A stretch of DNA of 64,000 bases from positions 38,784 through 102,783 of the forward strand of contig NZ_RHOA01000007.1 of assembly GCF_003946545.1 (NCBI RefSeq), given 5' to 3'. The notes beneath the pieces are model-generated. The model worked only from the letters and a program-made list of their open reading frames with translations. It was not told the DNA's origin and searched no databases. Position numbers and translations under genes: made by a program. This DNA is from Levilactobacillus tangyuanensis (GTDB lineage Bacteria > Bacillota > Bacilli > Lactobacillales > Lactobacillaceae). Below are positions 30,602 to 38,607 of the stretch, one piece after another. How positions within the stretch are numbered: the stretch's first letter is position 1; every line of letters begins with the position of its first letter.

Positions 30602-31786
30602 TTAGAATTCGCGGTGCCCACCCAGGTAGACTTGCTTATCTTCCTGGACCACGTTGGCCGTATCGGCCAGGGGATCCTTCTTCAAGACTTGGAAATCAGC
30701 GAACTTGCCCACTTCCAAGGTGCCGTATTCATCGGCAACCCCCAATAACTTAGGGGAGTTCAGGGTCGAGCATTGGTAGGCTTCGGCATTGGTCATGCCC
30801 AGCTTGGTTAAGAGGCCAAATTCCTCGGGCGTCTTATCGAAGCCGTTGTATGGGGTCCCCGCATCGGTCCCACAGGTAAACTTCACGCCTAGCTTGAACG
30901 CCCGCCGCATGTTGACGTAGGTGTCGTCCAAGGCGTCGGCCGCCTTCTTGACCTCCCAGTCGGGCAGGTCACCATTGCCGTATTCGGGGATTACCCATTC
31001 GGCGATGAGCGTTGGTGTCAGGTACGTGCCTTGCTTAACCATTTGCTTCGCCTCGGCCTCGTTAACGTAGAAGCCATGTTCGACGGAATCCACGCCGGCA
31101 TCGAGGGCGTTTTGGATCCCGGGATTACCTTCGGCATGGGCGGCAACGACGCGACGCTTGTGATGCGCCTCTTCAACGGCAACATGCATTTCGGCTACCG
31201 ATAATTGGGCATCTTCCATGAAGTCATTGGGCGTCATGACACCACCGGTTGCCATGACCTTCACGCTTTCGGCACCATTTTTGAAGGCCGTACGGACGGC
31301 CTTGCGCATCTCATCCGGAGAATCCACGGCATGGCCACCATGAGGCGAGTCCCCATGGCCACCGGTCATCGAGAAGGCCTTGCCAGAGGTTAACATCCGT
31401 GGTGTGTGTGGCAGTTGACCGGACTTCTGGAGTCGTTTGAGCTTCACGTCAACATCGTATTCGTTACCACAGCCCCGGGTGTAGGTGACGCCGGATTTGA
31501 GCAAGGCTTGGAGGTTGGTCCAGGCCATGACGGCCGTTTCGGATTCCGACTTGTCGTCACCATTTAGCTTCTGTGGGTTAGCGGAAACGTGGGTATGAAC
31601 GTTGAAGAAGCCGGGCATGACGTATTGGCCGCCTAGGTCTACCTGTTCATCGGACTGGGCTGGGGTGCCCTGACCACGGTCGACGAGTTTGCCAGTCTCA
31701 GTGTCGACGGTGAACCAGGCATCGGCCTGGTTTTGGTCATTGGTGCCATCGAAAAGGGTAAAGTTAAAGAATGTTTTTTTAGTCAT
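30602..31786 (-). CDS. Metal-dependent amidohydrolase, prolidase-like (module 1)
   Basis: 394 residues of the COG1228-type amidohydrolase group (imidazolonepropionase/Xaa-Pro or Xaa-Arg/Lys dipeptidase relatives). Metal ligands visible: His64 and His66 (NVHTHVS), Lys176 as the likely carboxylated bridge (SVKVMATGG), His217 (AAHAEG), His237 (EHGFY) and Asp308 (CGTDAGTP). No signal peptide, so cytoplasmic. It lies 55 bases downstream of a T-box-controlled peptide-binding lipoprotein and is presumably co-transcribed. That suggests it hydrolyses a dipeptide or N-acyl amino acid brought in with that protein's help. Its closest visible relative is the copy at 34661-35854. Confidence 0.88.
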   Translation of the reverse strand: MTKKTFFNFTLFDGTNDQNQADAWFTVDTETGKLVDRGQGTPAQSDEQVDLGGQYVMPGFFNVHTHVSANPQKLNGDDKSESETAVMAWTNLQALLKSGVTYTRGCGNEYDVDVKLKRLQKSGQLPHTPRMLTSGKAFSMTGGHGDSPHGGHAVDSPDEMRKAVRTAFKNGAESVKVMATGGVMTPNDFMEDAQLSVAEMHVAVEEAHHKRRVVAAHAEGNPGIQNALDAGVDSVEHGFYVNEAEAKQMVKQGTYLTPTLIAEWVIPEYGNGDLPDWEVKKAADALDDTYVNMRRAFKLGVKFTCGTDAGTPYNGFDKTPEEFGLLTKLGMTNAEAYQCSTLNSPKLLGVADEYGTLEVGKFADFQVLKKDPLADTANVVQEDKQVYLGGHREF

Positions 31787-31841
31787 ATGAATGTCCTCCT
31801 ATAATAAGTGTTTTTCGTTTAAGGTCAGATTTGACTATCGA

Positions 31842-33443
31842 TTATTTCCAGTAAGCGTATTGGTACTTGGCGGTGTGGACCAGGTTGTACTTCAGGCCAC
31901 CGACCTTGCTGCTAACTAGGTTTGCTTGTGAAGGTTGGTAAAGAGGCAAGTAACCTTTGACTTCCATTAACCGCTTGTCGGCGGCAACTAACCCATCGTA
32001 ACGGGCCTGGCCGGTCTTGCTGTTAGCGGAATCGAGTAACTTATTGAACTGATCATCGTTCCAACCAGTGAAGTTAACCGTGTTGGACTTGGCGGCCAAT
32101 CCCAGGTAATCGCCGGAGTCTAACCAACTTGAGGACCAGCCCGTTAAGTTAAGTTCAAATGTGCCGGCGAAGTCGCGGGCCACGTGTTGGGCATGGGGGA
32201 TTGAGGTGACGGTCACGGTCAGTCCCTTGAAATTCTTTTCCATAACCGATTGGATGTAGGTGCCCACGTTTTTATCCTCATCCGTATCGTCGGTTAAGAG
32301 GTTCAGCGTGACCTTGGATTTGCCGGTTTCCTTCAAGTATTTCTGCCAGTAGGCCTTGGCCTTAGTGACATCGTGGGGCAAGAGATTACCAACTTCGGTG
32401 GCCATGTCCTTGCCGTTCTTGGGGTCGGCTTGATCACCACGAGGTACGGCACTCAGGGCCGGCTTGGAACCATCCTGGAGCACCTTGTTGGTCAACTGTT
32501 GACGATCGATGACGTAAGAGACCGCCTGACGCAGATTGTCTGAACTCGTGGCCTTCTTCTTACTATTAACGTAGAGGTATTGGAGTCGGCCTAACAAGTG
32601 GGTGTGGAGTTGTTTGTCGTTGCCATTCGATCGAACATATTGGCTGCTGACCGTGGTTTCTTGGACCTTGTCACTCTTGAAGAGGTTAGCCGCAGTGCTT
32701 TCATCCTTGGTGACGTTAACGTTAACCTTTTTGATCTTGACGTTCTTGGCGTCCCAGTAGTGAGGGTTCTTCACGTAGTTCCAGGTAGAATTACTCCCGG
32801 TCCAACCGGTTAACTTGTAGGCCCCGTTGTTGACCGTCTTGGCGGCACTAGTCCCATACTTGGCACCGTACTTCTTAACGGCGGCGGTGTTTAAGGGATA
32901 GTATTCGGCGACCAGGTCATCGAAGTAAGGCACGGCCTGGTTTAATTGAAATTGAACCTTGGTTTTGCTGAGGGCCTTGACACCCAGTTTATCTGGGGAG
33001 ACCTTGCCGGCTTGGACGGCATCGTAGTTCTTGAAGGCTGAGAGGAGGCTGGCGTACTGGGCCTTGGTTTTCGGGTCCACCCAACGTCTCAGAGAGGTCA
33101 CGAAGTCTTGGGCGGTCACTTGCTGACCATTGGCCCACTTGGCGTTCTTCTTGAGATTAAAAGTGTAGGTCTTCCCATTGTTCGTCGGCTTGACCACCTT
33201 GGTGGCAACTCCGGCGACGACCTTGCCATCCTTGTTATAGGTATAGAGGCCTTCCATCGTTTGGGAAATAACGCTCCCACTGTTGGTGTCGGTCGACTTG
33301 TTAGGGTCGGCAGTGGCGGGTTCACTAGCTAATGTGACATTTAAGGTCCGGTTCTTATTGGTACTGCCGGATGCCTGGCCACAGGCGCTAAGCGATAATA
33401 ATAGTAGAACTGACATGGGTGCTGCCCAAACTAAATGTTTCAT
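31842..33443 (-). CDS. Oligopeptide ABC transporter substrate-binding lipoprotein (module 1)
   Basis: 533 residues, OppA/SBP family 5. Signal peptide with lipobox LSAC (Cys about 22), then RTLNVTLASEPATADPNKST, GKTYTFNLKKNAKWANG and AQDFVTSLRRW, all typical of OppA. It captures extracellular peptides for an Opp permease. No permease or ATPase genes are adjacent, so it must share a translocator encoded elsewhere. Start ATG 33443 is nine bases from GGAGG; the in-frame TTG at 33452 abuts that site. A one-mismatch parS palindrome covers the start codon. Expression should be controlled by the upstream T-box. Confidence 0.92.
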   Translation of the reverse strand: MKHLVWAAPMSVLLLLSLSACGQASGSTNKNRTLNVTLASEPATADPNKSTDTNSGSVISQTMEGLYTYNKDGKVVAGVATKVVKPTNNGKTYTFNLKKNAKWANGQQVTAQDFVTSLRRWVDPKTKAQYASLLSAFKNYDAVQAGKVSPDKLGVKALSKTKVQFQLNQAVPYFDDLVAEYYPLNTAAVKKYGAKYGTSAAKTVNNGAYKLTGWTGSNSTWNYVKNPHYWDAKNVKIKKVNVNVTKDESTAANLFKSDKVQETTVSSQYVRSNGNDKQLHTHLLGRLQYLYVNSKKKATSSDNLRQAVSYVIDRQQLTNKVLQDGSKPALSAVPRGDQADPKNGKDMATEVGNLLPHDVTKAKAYWQKYLKETGKSKVTLNLLTDDTDEDKNVGTYIQSVMEKNFKGLTVTVTSIPHAQHVARDFAGTFELNLTGWSSSWLDSGDYLGLAAKSNTVNFTGWNDDQFNKLLDSANSKTGQARYDGLVAADKRLMEVKGYLPLYQPSQANLVSSKVGGLKYNLVHTAKYQYAYWK

Positions 33444-33451
33444 GTGAAACA
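33436..33451. other. Near-consensus parS site over the oppA start codon
   Basis: TGTTTCATGTGAAACA differs from the parS consensus at one central base. It spans the ATG and the RBS-ATG spacer of the module 1 oppA. Confidence 0.6.
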
Positions 33452-33489
33452 ACCTCCTAGATTCAATTGATTAGAAGTGATTAGCGGAG

Positions 33490-33833
33490 AAAATAAACAG
33501 CACCCCCACAGAAAAAGATTCTCTGTAAGGGTGCTGTTCGCACGGTACCACCTTAGTTTTTGCTACTCAAAAAGTAGCCTCATCTATGAACGGCGGGCTC
33601 CTAGAGGACAAGCCCCAAAAGCTAGGAACATTTGGGAAATGACCACTCCCGCGATTCACTGCATTGATAACGGATGCTTCCGGTATAAACTTACTTGGAT
33701 TTCAGCTAACAGCTCCGAAGGGATGTTCGTGGTAGGGACCTTGACCCGCTTGCACTTGACCGGGCTCGCTAACAAGTTCGTCCACCACTACTGGACTTCA
33801 TCATCACTTTTTAATTTTCTAATCAATTGTTAA
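33490..33833 (-). promoter_or_regulatory. T-box leader of oppA/amidohydrolase module 1
   Basis: Minus strand. The T-box motif AAGGTGGTACCGTGC is the complement of 33540-33554. It is followed by a terminator (GCACCCTTACAGAGA / TCTGTGGGGGTGC, then T-rich 33491-33497). Stem I has a loop-E AGTA opposite GAAC, with the specifier region complementary to 33721-33728 (GAACATCC). Candidate codons are AUC (Ile) or CAU (His). The UGGU bulge pairs with a tRNA having A73, which fits Ile and argues against His (C73). Uncharged cognate tRNA should allow read-through. Confidence 0.9.
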
Positions 33834-33841
33834 TAATTGCT

Positions 33842-33869
33842 AGTTTAGCACCGAAATTAAGTTTGTCAA
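33842..33869 (-). promoter_or_regulatory. Promoter of T-box module 1
   Basis: Minus strand TTGACA (complement of 33864-33869), 16-base spacer, TAAACT (complement of 33842-33847). The same layout precedes module 2. Confidence 0.7.
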
Positions 33870-34233
33870 CGATTTTTCTGAAATTAATGGCCATGGTGAA
33901 TGGAATAAAATCGAAATTATGAGGACCAAATGAGAAACGAGGCCTTGGCAGCGCTGGGTTTCGTTGGTTTTTCTACAAGGGATCAAAAACGCTGAAAATA
34001 AGTACTATTTTTTCGGGTGGTGTTTTGATGGACCGGTGCCGCGACCTTATCCCGTGAGTCGACGAGAACTGTTTGCCGACAATGCAGCGTGCTTTAAAAA
34101 ACGTTAGGTCTGTCTATGGGTAACGACTGGGTTATGATCACAAATGAATAATTATTAACAATATACAGCTAATATTGATTTTTAAATCGCCGTTCAGTAT
34201 GCTTAAGGAAAGGAATACCAAGGGGTGAAAGAG
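33870..34233. other. Intergenic gap between the T-box 1 promoter and a small secreted-protein gene
   Basis: No gene seen. A CAATAT-ACAGCTA-ATATTG hairpin followed by ATTTTT lies at 34160-34185 and could be a weak plus-strand terminator. The rest is unremarkable. Confidence 0.4.
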
Positions 34234-34581
34234 ATGAAACGGCAACGACAAATTTGGTGGTGCGGCGGTCTGGCTGCGGGATTGTTGGTCCTAGCGTGGA
34301 CAATCACCACGTTAGGAACCACGGACCCGGTGGGTGCCGTGCGGCGTAAAATGGTGTTTGATGGTCATCCCATCGTAGCCATGCGGACACAGCCCAAGGC
34401 GATTAAGGCCGAGATGCCGTACTTGATTGTGGGCCGACACGGCATCAGTCGGCGAAAATTCCGCCATTACGAGATTCAACCGGGATATATTTCGGGCGAT
34501 GGTAGCTTTACCGTTCGTGAATTTGCCGTACGCCGTAGCCATGGTCGCTATCGCGCTTATCATGTTGTTCCGGAGGCTTAA
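34234..34581 (+). CDS. Small membrane-anchored or secreted basic protein, unknown
   Basis: 115 residues. One N-terminal hydrophobic segment (about 7-27, IWWCGGLAAGLLVLAWTITT) after a basic start, then an Arg/His/Tyr-rich exported domain (RHYEIQPGYISGDGSF). No family recognised. Start ATG 34234 with AAGGGG eight bases upstream; a GTG three codons earlier overlaps that site. It interrupts the two duplicated peptide modules and is transcribed the opposite way. Confidence 0.65.
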   Translation: MKRQRQIWWCGGLAAGLLVLAWTITTLGTTDPVGAVRRKMVFDGHPIVAMRTQPKAIKAEMPYLIVGRHGISRRKFRHYEIQPGYISGDGSFTVREFAVRRSHGRYRAYHVVPEA

Positions 34582-34600
34582 CCCGGGTTATATTAAATGA

Positions 34601-34650
34601 AAAACCAGTATCAGCCTAATTTTGAGTAGGTGGATACTGGTTTTAATTTT
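34601..34650. terminator. Bidirectional terminator
   Basis: AAAACCAGTATC / GATACTGGTTTT perfect 12-bp stem, T-rich on both sides, between convergent genes. Confidence 0.88.
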
Positions 34651-34660
34651 TCCAGAGTCA

Positions 34661-35854
34661 TTAAAATTCTCGGTGACCACCCATGAAGACCTGTTTATCG
34701 GTCTGTGTAACGGCGGCCGTATCCGCTAGTGGATCAGCGGCGAGTACCTGGAAATCGGCAAATTTGCCAATCTCGAGTGTGCCATATTCCGCATCCACCC
34801 CCATCATTTTGGCGGAATTGATACTGGAACATTGGTAGGCTTGCGCGGGGGTCATCCCCAGCTTGGTCATGTAGCCAAACTCATCTGGCGTGCGCTCGAA
34901 GCCGTTGAATGGGGTGCCAGCGTCGGTACCACAGGTGAATTTAACCCCAGCCGTAAAGGCCTTCGTGAGGTTTTCAAACGTGTCGTCGAGGGCATCGGCG
35001 GCCTTTTTAACCTCCCAATCGGGGAGCACGCCCTGACCTTGAATCGCTACGGCGGCTTCGGCGACCAGGGTGGGGGTGATGTAGGTGCCCTGCCGGATCA
35101 TCTGTTTTGCCTCTGCCGCATTGGTGTAGAAGCCATGTTCAATCGTATCGACGCCGGCATCGAGGGCATTTTGAATGCCCGGATTGCCTTCCGCATGGGC
35201 GGCGACCACGTGCCGCTTATGGTGAGCCTCCTCGACGGCGGTCCTCATTTCCGCCACGGAAAGTTGGGGATCTTCCATGAAGTCGTTCGGCGTCATGACG
35301 CCGCCGGTTGCCATGACCTTGATACTCTCGGCACCGGCTTTAAAGGCCTGACGAATGTGTTTGCGCATCTCATCGGGCGAATCGACGAGGTAGGCAAATC
35401 CCGGCATGTCTCCATGACCACCGGTCATTGAAAAGGCACGGCCAGAGGTCATCATGTGCGGGGTGTGAGCGAGTTGACCGGCGCGTTGGAGCTGCTTGAG
35501 CTTGATATCAACATCGAAGTCGGTCCCACACTGACGAATGTAGGTGACGCCAGATCGGAGGAGCGTTTGAAGATTTCGGACGGCCATGACGGTCGCCACG
35601 GTTTCTGAGCGACCGAGGTTACCGGATGCACTGGCGGGGTCACTGGTAATGTGGGTGTGAACATTGAAGAAGCCCGGCATGACATATTGGCCGCCGAAAT
35701 CGACGACCTGATCGGCTGCGGGCGGTGTCCCTTGCCCGCGATCGACCATTTTACCAGTCGCATCATCAACGACGAACCAGGCATTAGGCTGGTTCTGATC
35801 CGTGGCGCCATCAAAAAGCGTGAAATTTTTAAAAGTTGTTTGAGTCATAGACAA
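34661..35854 (-). CDS. Metal-dependent amidohydrolase, prolidase-like (module 2)
   Basis: 397 residues, a clear paralogue of the protein at 30602-31786, similar along the full length (same FKNFTLFDGATDQNQ start and same GKFADFQVL near the end). Metal ligands are conserved: NVHTHIT, SIKVMATGG, AAHAEG, EHGFY, CGTDAGTP. The most visible differences are in the segment after EAAVAIQGQGVLPDW and at SGNLGRSETV, near the substrate pocket in this fold, so substrate preference may differ. It follows oppA of module 2 by 48 bases. Confidence 0.88.
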   Translation of the reverse strand: MSMTQTTFKNFTLFDGATDQNQPNAWFVVDDATGKMVDRGQGTPPAADQVVDFGGQYVMPGFFNVHTHITSDPASASGNLGRSETVATVMAVRNLQTLLRSGVTYIRQCGTDFDVDIKLKQLQRAGQLAHTPHMMTSGRAFSMTGGHGDMPGFAYLVDSPDEMRKHIRQAFKAGAESIKVMATGGVMTPNDFMEDPQLSVAEMRTAVEEAHHKRHVVAAHAEGNPGIQNALDAGVDTIEHGFYTNAAEAKQMIRQGTYITPTLVAEAAVAIQGQGVLPDWEVKKAADALDDTFENLTKAFTAGVKFTCGTDAGTPFNGFERTPDEFGYMTKLGMTPAQAYQCSSINSAKMMGVDAEYGTLEIGKFADFQVLAADPLADTAAVTQTDKQVFMGGHREF

Positions 35855-35901
35855 TTCCTCCTATACAAGACGATAAGGATAGCGGCTATTCGTAACCGGA
35901 C

Positions 35902-37506
35902 TTATTTCCAGTAGGCGTATTGGTATTGCGCTTCCTTCAACAGGGAGTAGTGCAGGCCACCCACTTGGTGACTGATCAACTTGGCCTCGGAAGGTTGGTA
36001 AACGGGGACGTAACCTTTAATCTTCATCAGGTATTTGTCGGCGGTCATCAAACCATTGTAGCGATCCAGGCCGGTCTTGGCGTTGGCCTCAGTGTAGAGC
36101 TGGTTGTACTTAGTATCGTTCCAATGAGTGAAGTTGACGGAATTAGACTTAGTTGCTAATCCCAAGTAATCGGCAGAATCGAACCAGTTGGTCGACCAAC
36201 CAATCAGGTTGATTTCGAAGTTACCAGAGAAGTCGCGAGCAACGTGTTGGGCGTGGGGGAGTGAGGTCAGATTAACGGTCAGGCCCTTGAAATTTTTCTC
36301 CATGACGGCTTGCATGTAGGTACCAACGTGCTTATCCTCGTCGGAATCATCGGTTAAAATATTCAGGGTAACCTTGGACTTGCCCTTTTCCTTCAGGTAC
36401 TTGGCCCAGTACTGCTTGGCCTTTTTCACATCGGTTGGCAACAGGTTACCGACCTCGCTGGCCATGTCTTGGCCGGTCTGGGGGTTGGCCTGGTCGCCGC
36501 GAGGAATGGCGCTCATCGCCGGCTTAGAGCCGTCTTGAAGGACATCCTTCGTAATGGTTTTCCGATTAATCACATAGGAAACGGCCTGACGCAGGTTTTC
36601 GGAGTCGCTGGCCGATTTCTTGTGGTTGAAGTAGAGTAATTGCATCCGGCCCAGCAGGTGGGTCTGCATATCCTTGCTGTTGGCATTGGCCCGGATATAT
36701 TGGCCGGTGACCGTGGTTTCTTGCACCTTGCCGGCCTTGAACAGGTTGGCGGCGGTGTTGGAATCCTTGGTGACGGCGACATTAACGCGATTAATTTTCA
36801 CATGTTTGGCGTTCCAGTAGTGGGGATTTTTGACGTAGTGCCAAGAGTTATTGCTGCCGGTCCAACCGACCAACTTGTAAGCGCCGTTGGCCATGGTTTT
36901 GGTGGCGTTAGTGCCGTATTTGGCCCCATATTTCTTAACGGCGGCGGTGTTCAATGGGTAGTATTCAATGGCAACCAGGTCGTTAAAGTAAGGCACGGCC
37001 GTCGTTAATTGAAATTGGAGTTTCGTCTTACTTAAGGCCTTGACCCCCAGTTTGGATGGCGCCATCTGACTTTTTTGAATGGCATCGTAGTTCTTAAATG
37101 CTGAAAGGACGCTGGCATATTGGGCCTTGGTCTTGGGGTTCACCATCCGTTGCATTGAGGTGACAAAGTCTTGGGCCGTGACGCGCTGACCATTGGCCCA
37201 TTTGGCATTTTTCTTGAGGGTAAAAGTGTAGGTCTTGCCATGATTCGTAGGCTTAACCACCTTGGTGGCCACCCCGGCAACGATCTTGTTGTGCTTGTCA
37301 TACTTGTAGAGGCCTTCCATCGTTTGATAGATCAGGCTACCACTATTGGTATCGGTGGCCTTGTTGGGGTCGGTGGTGGCGGGTTGGTCGGCTAATGTGA
37401 CATTGAGTGCTCGATTTTTATTGGTATTACCTGCGGCATTGCCACAGGCACTAAGGGTGACGGCGATAATAAATGCAATGGGAATCATAACGATTGAACG
37501 ATGCAT
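35902..37506 (-). CDS. Oligopeptide ABC transporter substrate-binding lipoprotein (module 2)
   Basis: 534 residues, paralogue of the module 1 OppA with the same architecture. Lipobox LSAC, then RALNVTLADQPATTDPNKAT and AQDFVTSMQRM. Start ATG 37506 is eight bases from GGAGG; an ATG two codons upstream is too close to it. No permease is nearby. Upstream T-box with a different specifier suggests induction by a different amino acid than module 1. Confidence 0.92.
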   Translation of the reverse strand: MHRSIVMIPIAFIIAVTLSACGNAAGNTNKNRALNVTLADQPATTDPNKATDTNSGSLIYQTMEGLYKYDKHNKIVAGVATKVVKPTNHGKTYTFTLKKNAKWANGQRVTAQDFVTSMQRMVNPKTKAQYASVLSAFKNYDAIQKSQMAPSKLGVKALSKTKLQFQLTTAVPYFNDLVAIEYYPLNTAAVKKYGAKYGTNATKTMANGAYKLVGWTGSNNSWHYVKNPHYWNAKHVKINRVNVAVTKDSNTAANLFKAGKVQETTVTGQYIRANANSKDMQTHLLGRMQLLYFNHKKSASDSENLRQAVSYVINRKTITKDVLQDGSKPAMSAIPRGDQANPQTGQDMASEVGNLLPTDVKKAKQYWAKYLKEKGKSKVTLNILTDDSDEDKHVGTYMQAVMEKNFKGLTVNLTSLPHAQHVARDFSGNFEINLIGWSTNWFDSADYLGLATKSNSVNFTHWNDTKYNQLYTEANAKTGLDRYNGLMTADKYLMKIKGYVPVYQPSEAKLISHQVGGLHYSLLKEAQYQYAYWK

Positions 37507-37547
37507 AAGCATAACCTCCTAGGGCAAACGATTAGAATAACTGTGAT

Positions 37548-37875
37548 AAACAAAAAGCGCCCCTACGGAATACACTTCTCCGTAAGGGCGCGTATGCACG
37601 GTACCACCTTAACTTTTAACTTTGAACATGAACGGCGACACTCCTAGAGGCGAGATCGGCCAGGCTAGGTCCTGGCAGAGGGGGCCATTGGTCGCGATTC
37701 ACTGCATTGATAACGGTTGCTACCGGTCGGGCTTACTATGACTTCAGCTGACAGTTCAGAAGGGAGTTCGCGTCGCTAGCCTTGACCCGCTTGCACTTAA
37801 CCGGGCTCGCTAACAATGACCAGCGACGATACTAGTCTTCGTCATCACTTTTTAATTTTCTAATCGTTTGTTAAT
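37548..37875 (-). promoter_or_regulatory. T-box leader of oppA/amidohydrolase module 2
   Basis: Minus strand. T-box motif AAGGTGGTACCGTGC is the complement of 37596-37610, then terminator GCGCCCTTACGGA / TCCGTAGGGGCGC plus T-rich tail. Stem I: loop-E AGTA opposite GAA, immediately followed by CUC (complement of 37764-37766). CUC is a Leu codon, and the UGGU bulge matches the A73 of tRNA-Leu. The leader closely resembles that of module 1 (for example GCGAGCCCGGT, AAGTGCAAGCGGGTCAAGG), so both arose by duplication. Confidence 0.9.
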
Positions 37876-37882
37876 GATTGCT

Positions 37883-37910
37883 AGTTTAGCATGGATTTTC
37901 TGAAAGTCAA
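37883..37910 (-). promoter_or_regulatory. Promoter of T-box module 2
   Basis: Minus strand TTGACT (complement of 37905-37910), 16-base spacer, TAAACT (complement of 37883-37888). Confidence 0.65.
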
Positions 37911-38091
37911 AGAAAAGTTTGGTGCAGGTGGTTCAAACTGACCCGTTACAGAGTATGTAGGGAAAATTTTTATTTTTTTGGATCTAGGGGGGTCAAAGAG
38001 CTTATTAGCGACAACGATTGAGACCATTCACTACCATTCTGTAAAGGGTCCGGTTATACTGAGATTATCCAAATCGAGGAGATGGTTATTT

Positions 38092-38556
38092 ATGCAATCC
38101 CGGATTATTCCCAGCTTTGCTTTTACGAATGCTAAAGAGGCGCTGGCCTACTATCAACGGGTCTTCGGTGCGACCGACGTCTATCGGTTCAGCCCACAGC
38201 CGGAACAGGCCAAGCAATTCCACTTACCAGAAGGAGCCGATCTCGAGTCGATGACCATTCATGGTGGCTTCACCGTGCTGGGCATGAGCTTTCAGTGTGC
38301 CGATAGTTTTCGCGGGCCCGTTAAGCCGTCAAACCAGGTTGATATCATTCTGGATATCGATGGCGACGATGCGTCCAGTGTGAGCGCCGCCGAGGCCTTT
38401 TACGATAAGCTGGCGGCTAGTGGTGAGGTCACCATCGACATGCCATTTGAAACGCAATTCTGGGGTGGCAAGATGGGGCATTTCACCGATAAATACGGGA
38501 TCTCCTGGATGCTTCACATGATTCCCTGGAGCCAGATCAAAGATCCAACTAAATAG
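38092..38556 (+). CDS. VOC/PhnB-like family protein
   Basis: 154 residues, glyoxalase-fold PhnB-like protein: RIIPSFAFTNAKEALAYYQR at the N-terminus and GGKMGHFTDKYGISWMLH near the C-terminus match this family. Members include metal enzymes and antibiotic-binding proteins; many have no known role. Start ATG 38092 is ten bases from GAGGAG; upstream in-frame sequence has no RBS. Convergent with the merR/TipAS gene. Confidence 0.8.
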   Translation: MQSRIIPSFAFTNAKEALAYYQRVFGATDVYRFSPQPEQAKQFHLPEGADLESMTIHGGFTVLGMSFQCADSFRGPVKPSNQVDIILDIDGDDASSVSAAEAFYDKLAASGEVTIDMPFETQFWGGKMGHFTDKYGISWMLHMIPWSQIKDPTK

Positions 38557-38565
38557 TGATTAATA

Positions 38566-38604
38566 AAAATTACCCCCCTAAGGACAGCCTTAGGGGGGTA
38601 ATTC
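38566..38604 (-). terminator. Terminator of the MerR/TipAS gene
   Basis: ATTACCCCCCTAAGG-ACAG-CCTTAGGGGGGTAAT: perfect 15-bp stem. The T run is on the minus strand (TTTTTATT), but the hairpin may also slow plus-strand transcription from the VOC gene. Confidence 0.88.
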
Positions 38605-38607
38605 GGT

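Noticed and set aside
33723..33725. CAU (His) as the specifier of T-box 1
   Set aside because: Not excluded, but disfavoured: the UGGU antiterminator bulge pairs with A73, whereas bacterial tRNA-His has C73. AUC (Ile) agrees better.
33477..33833. 118-codon plus-strand open frame
   Set aside because: It is the antisense of T-box leader 1; the leader explains all of its sequence.
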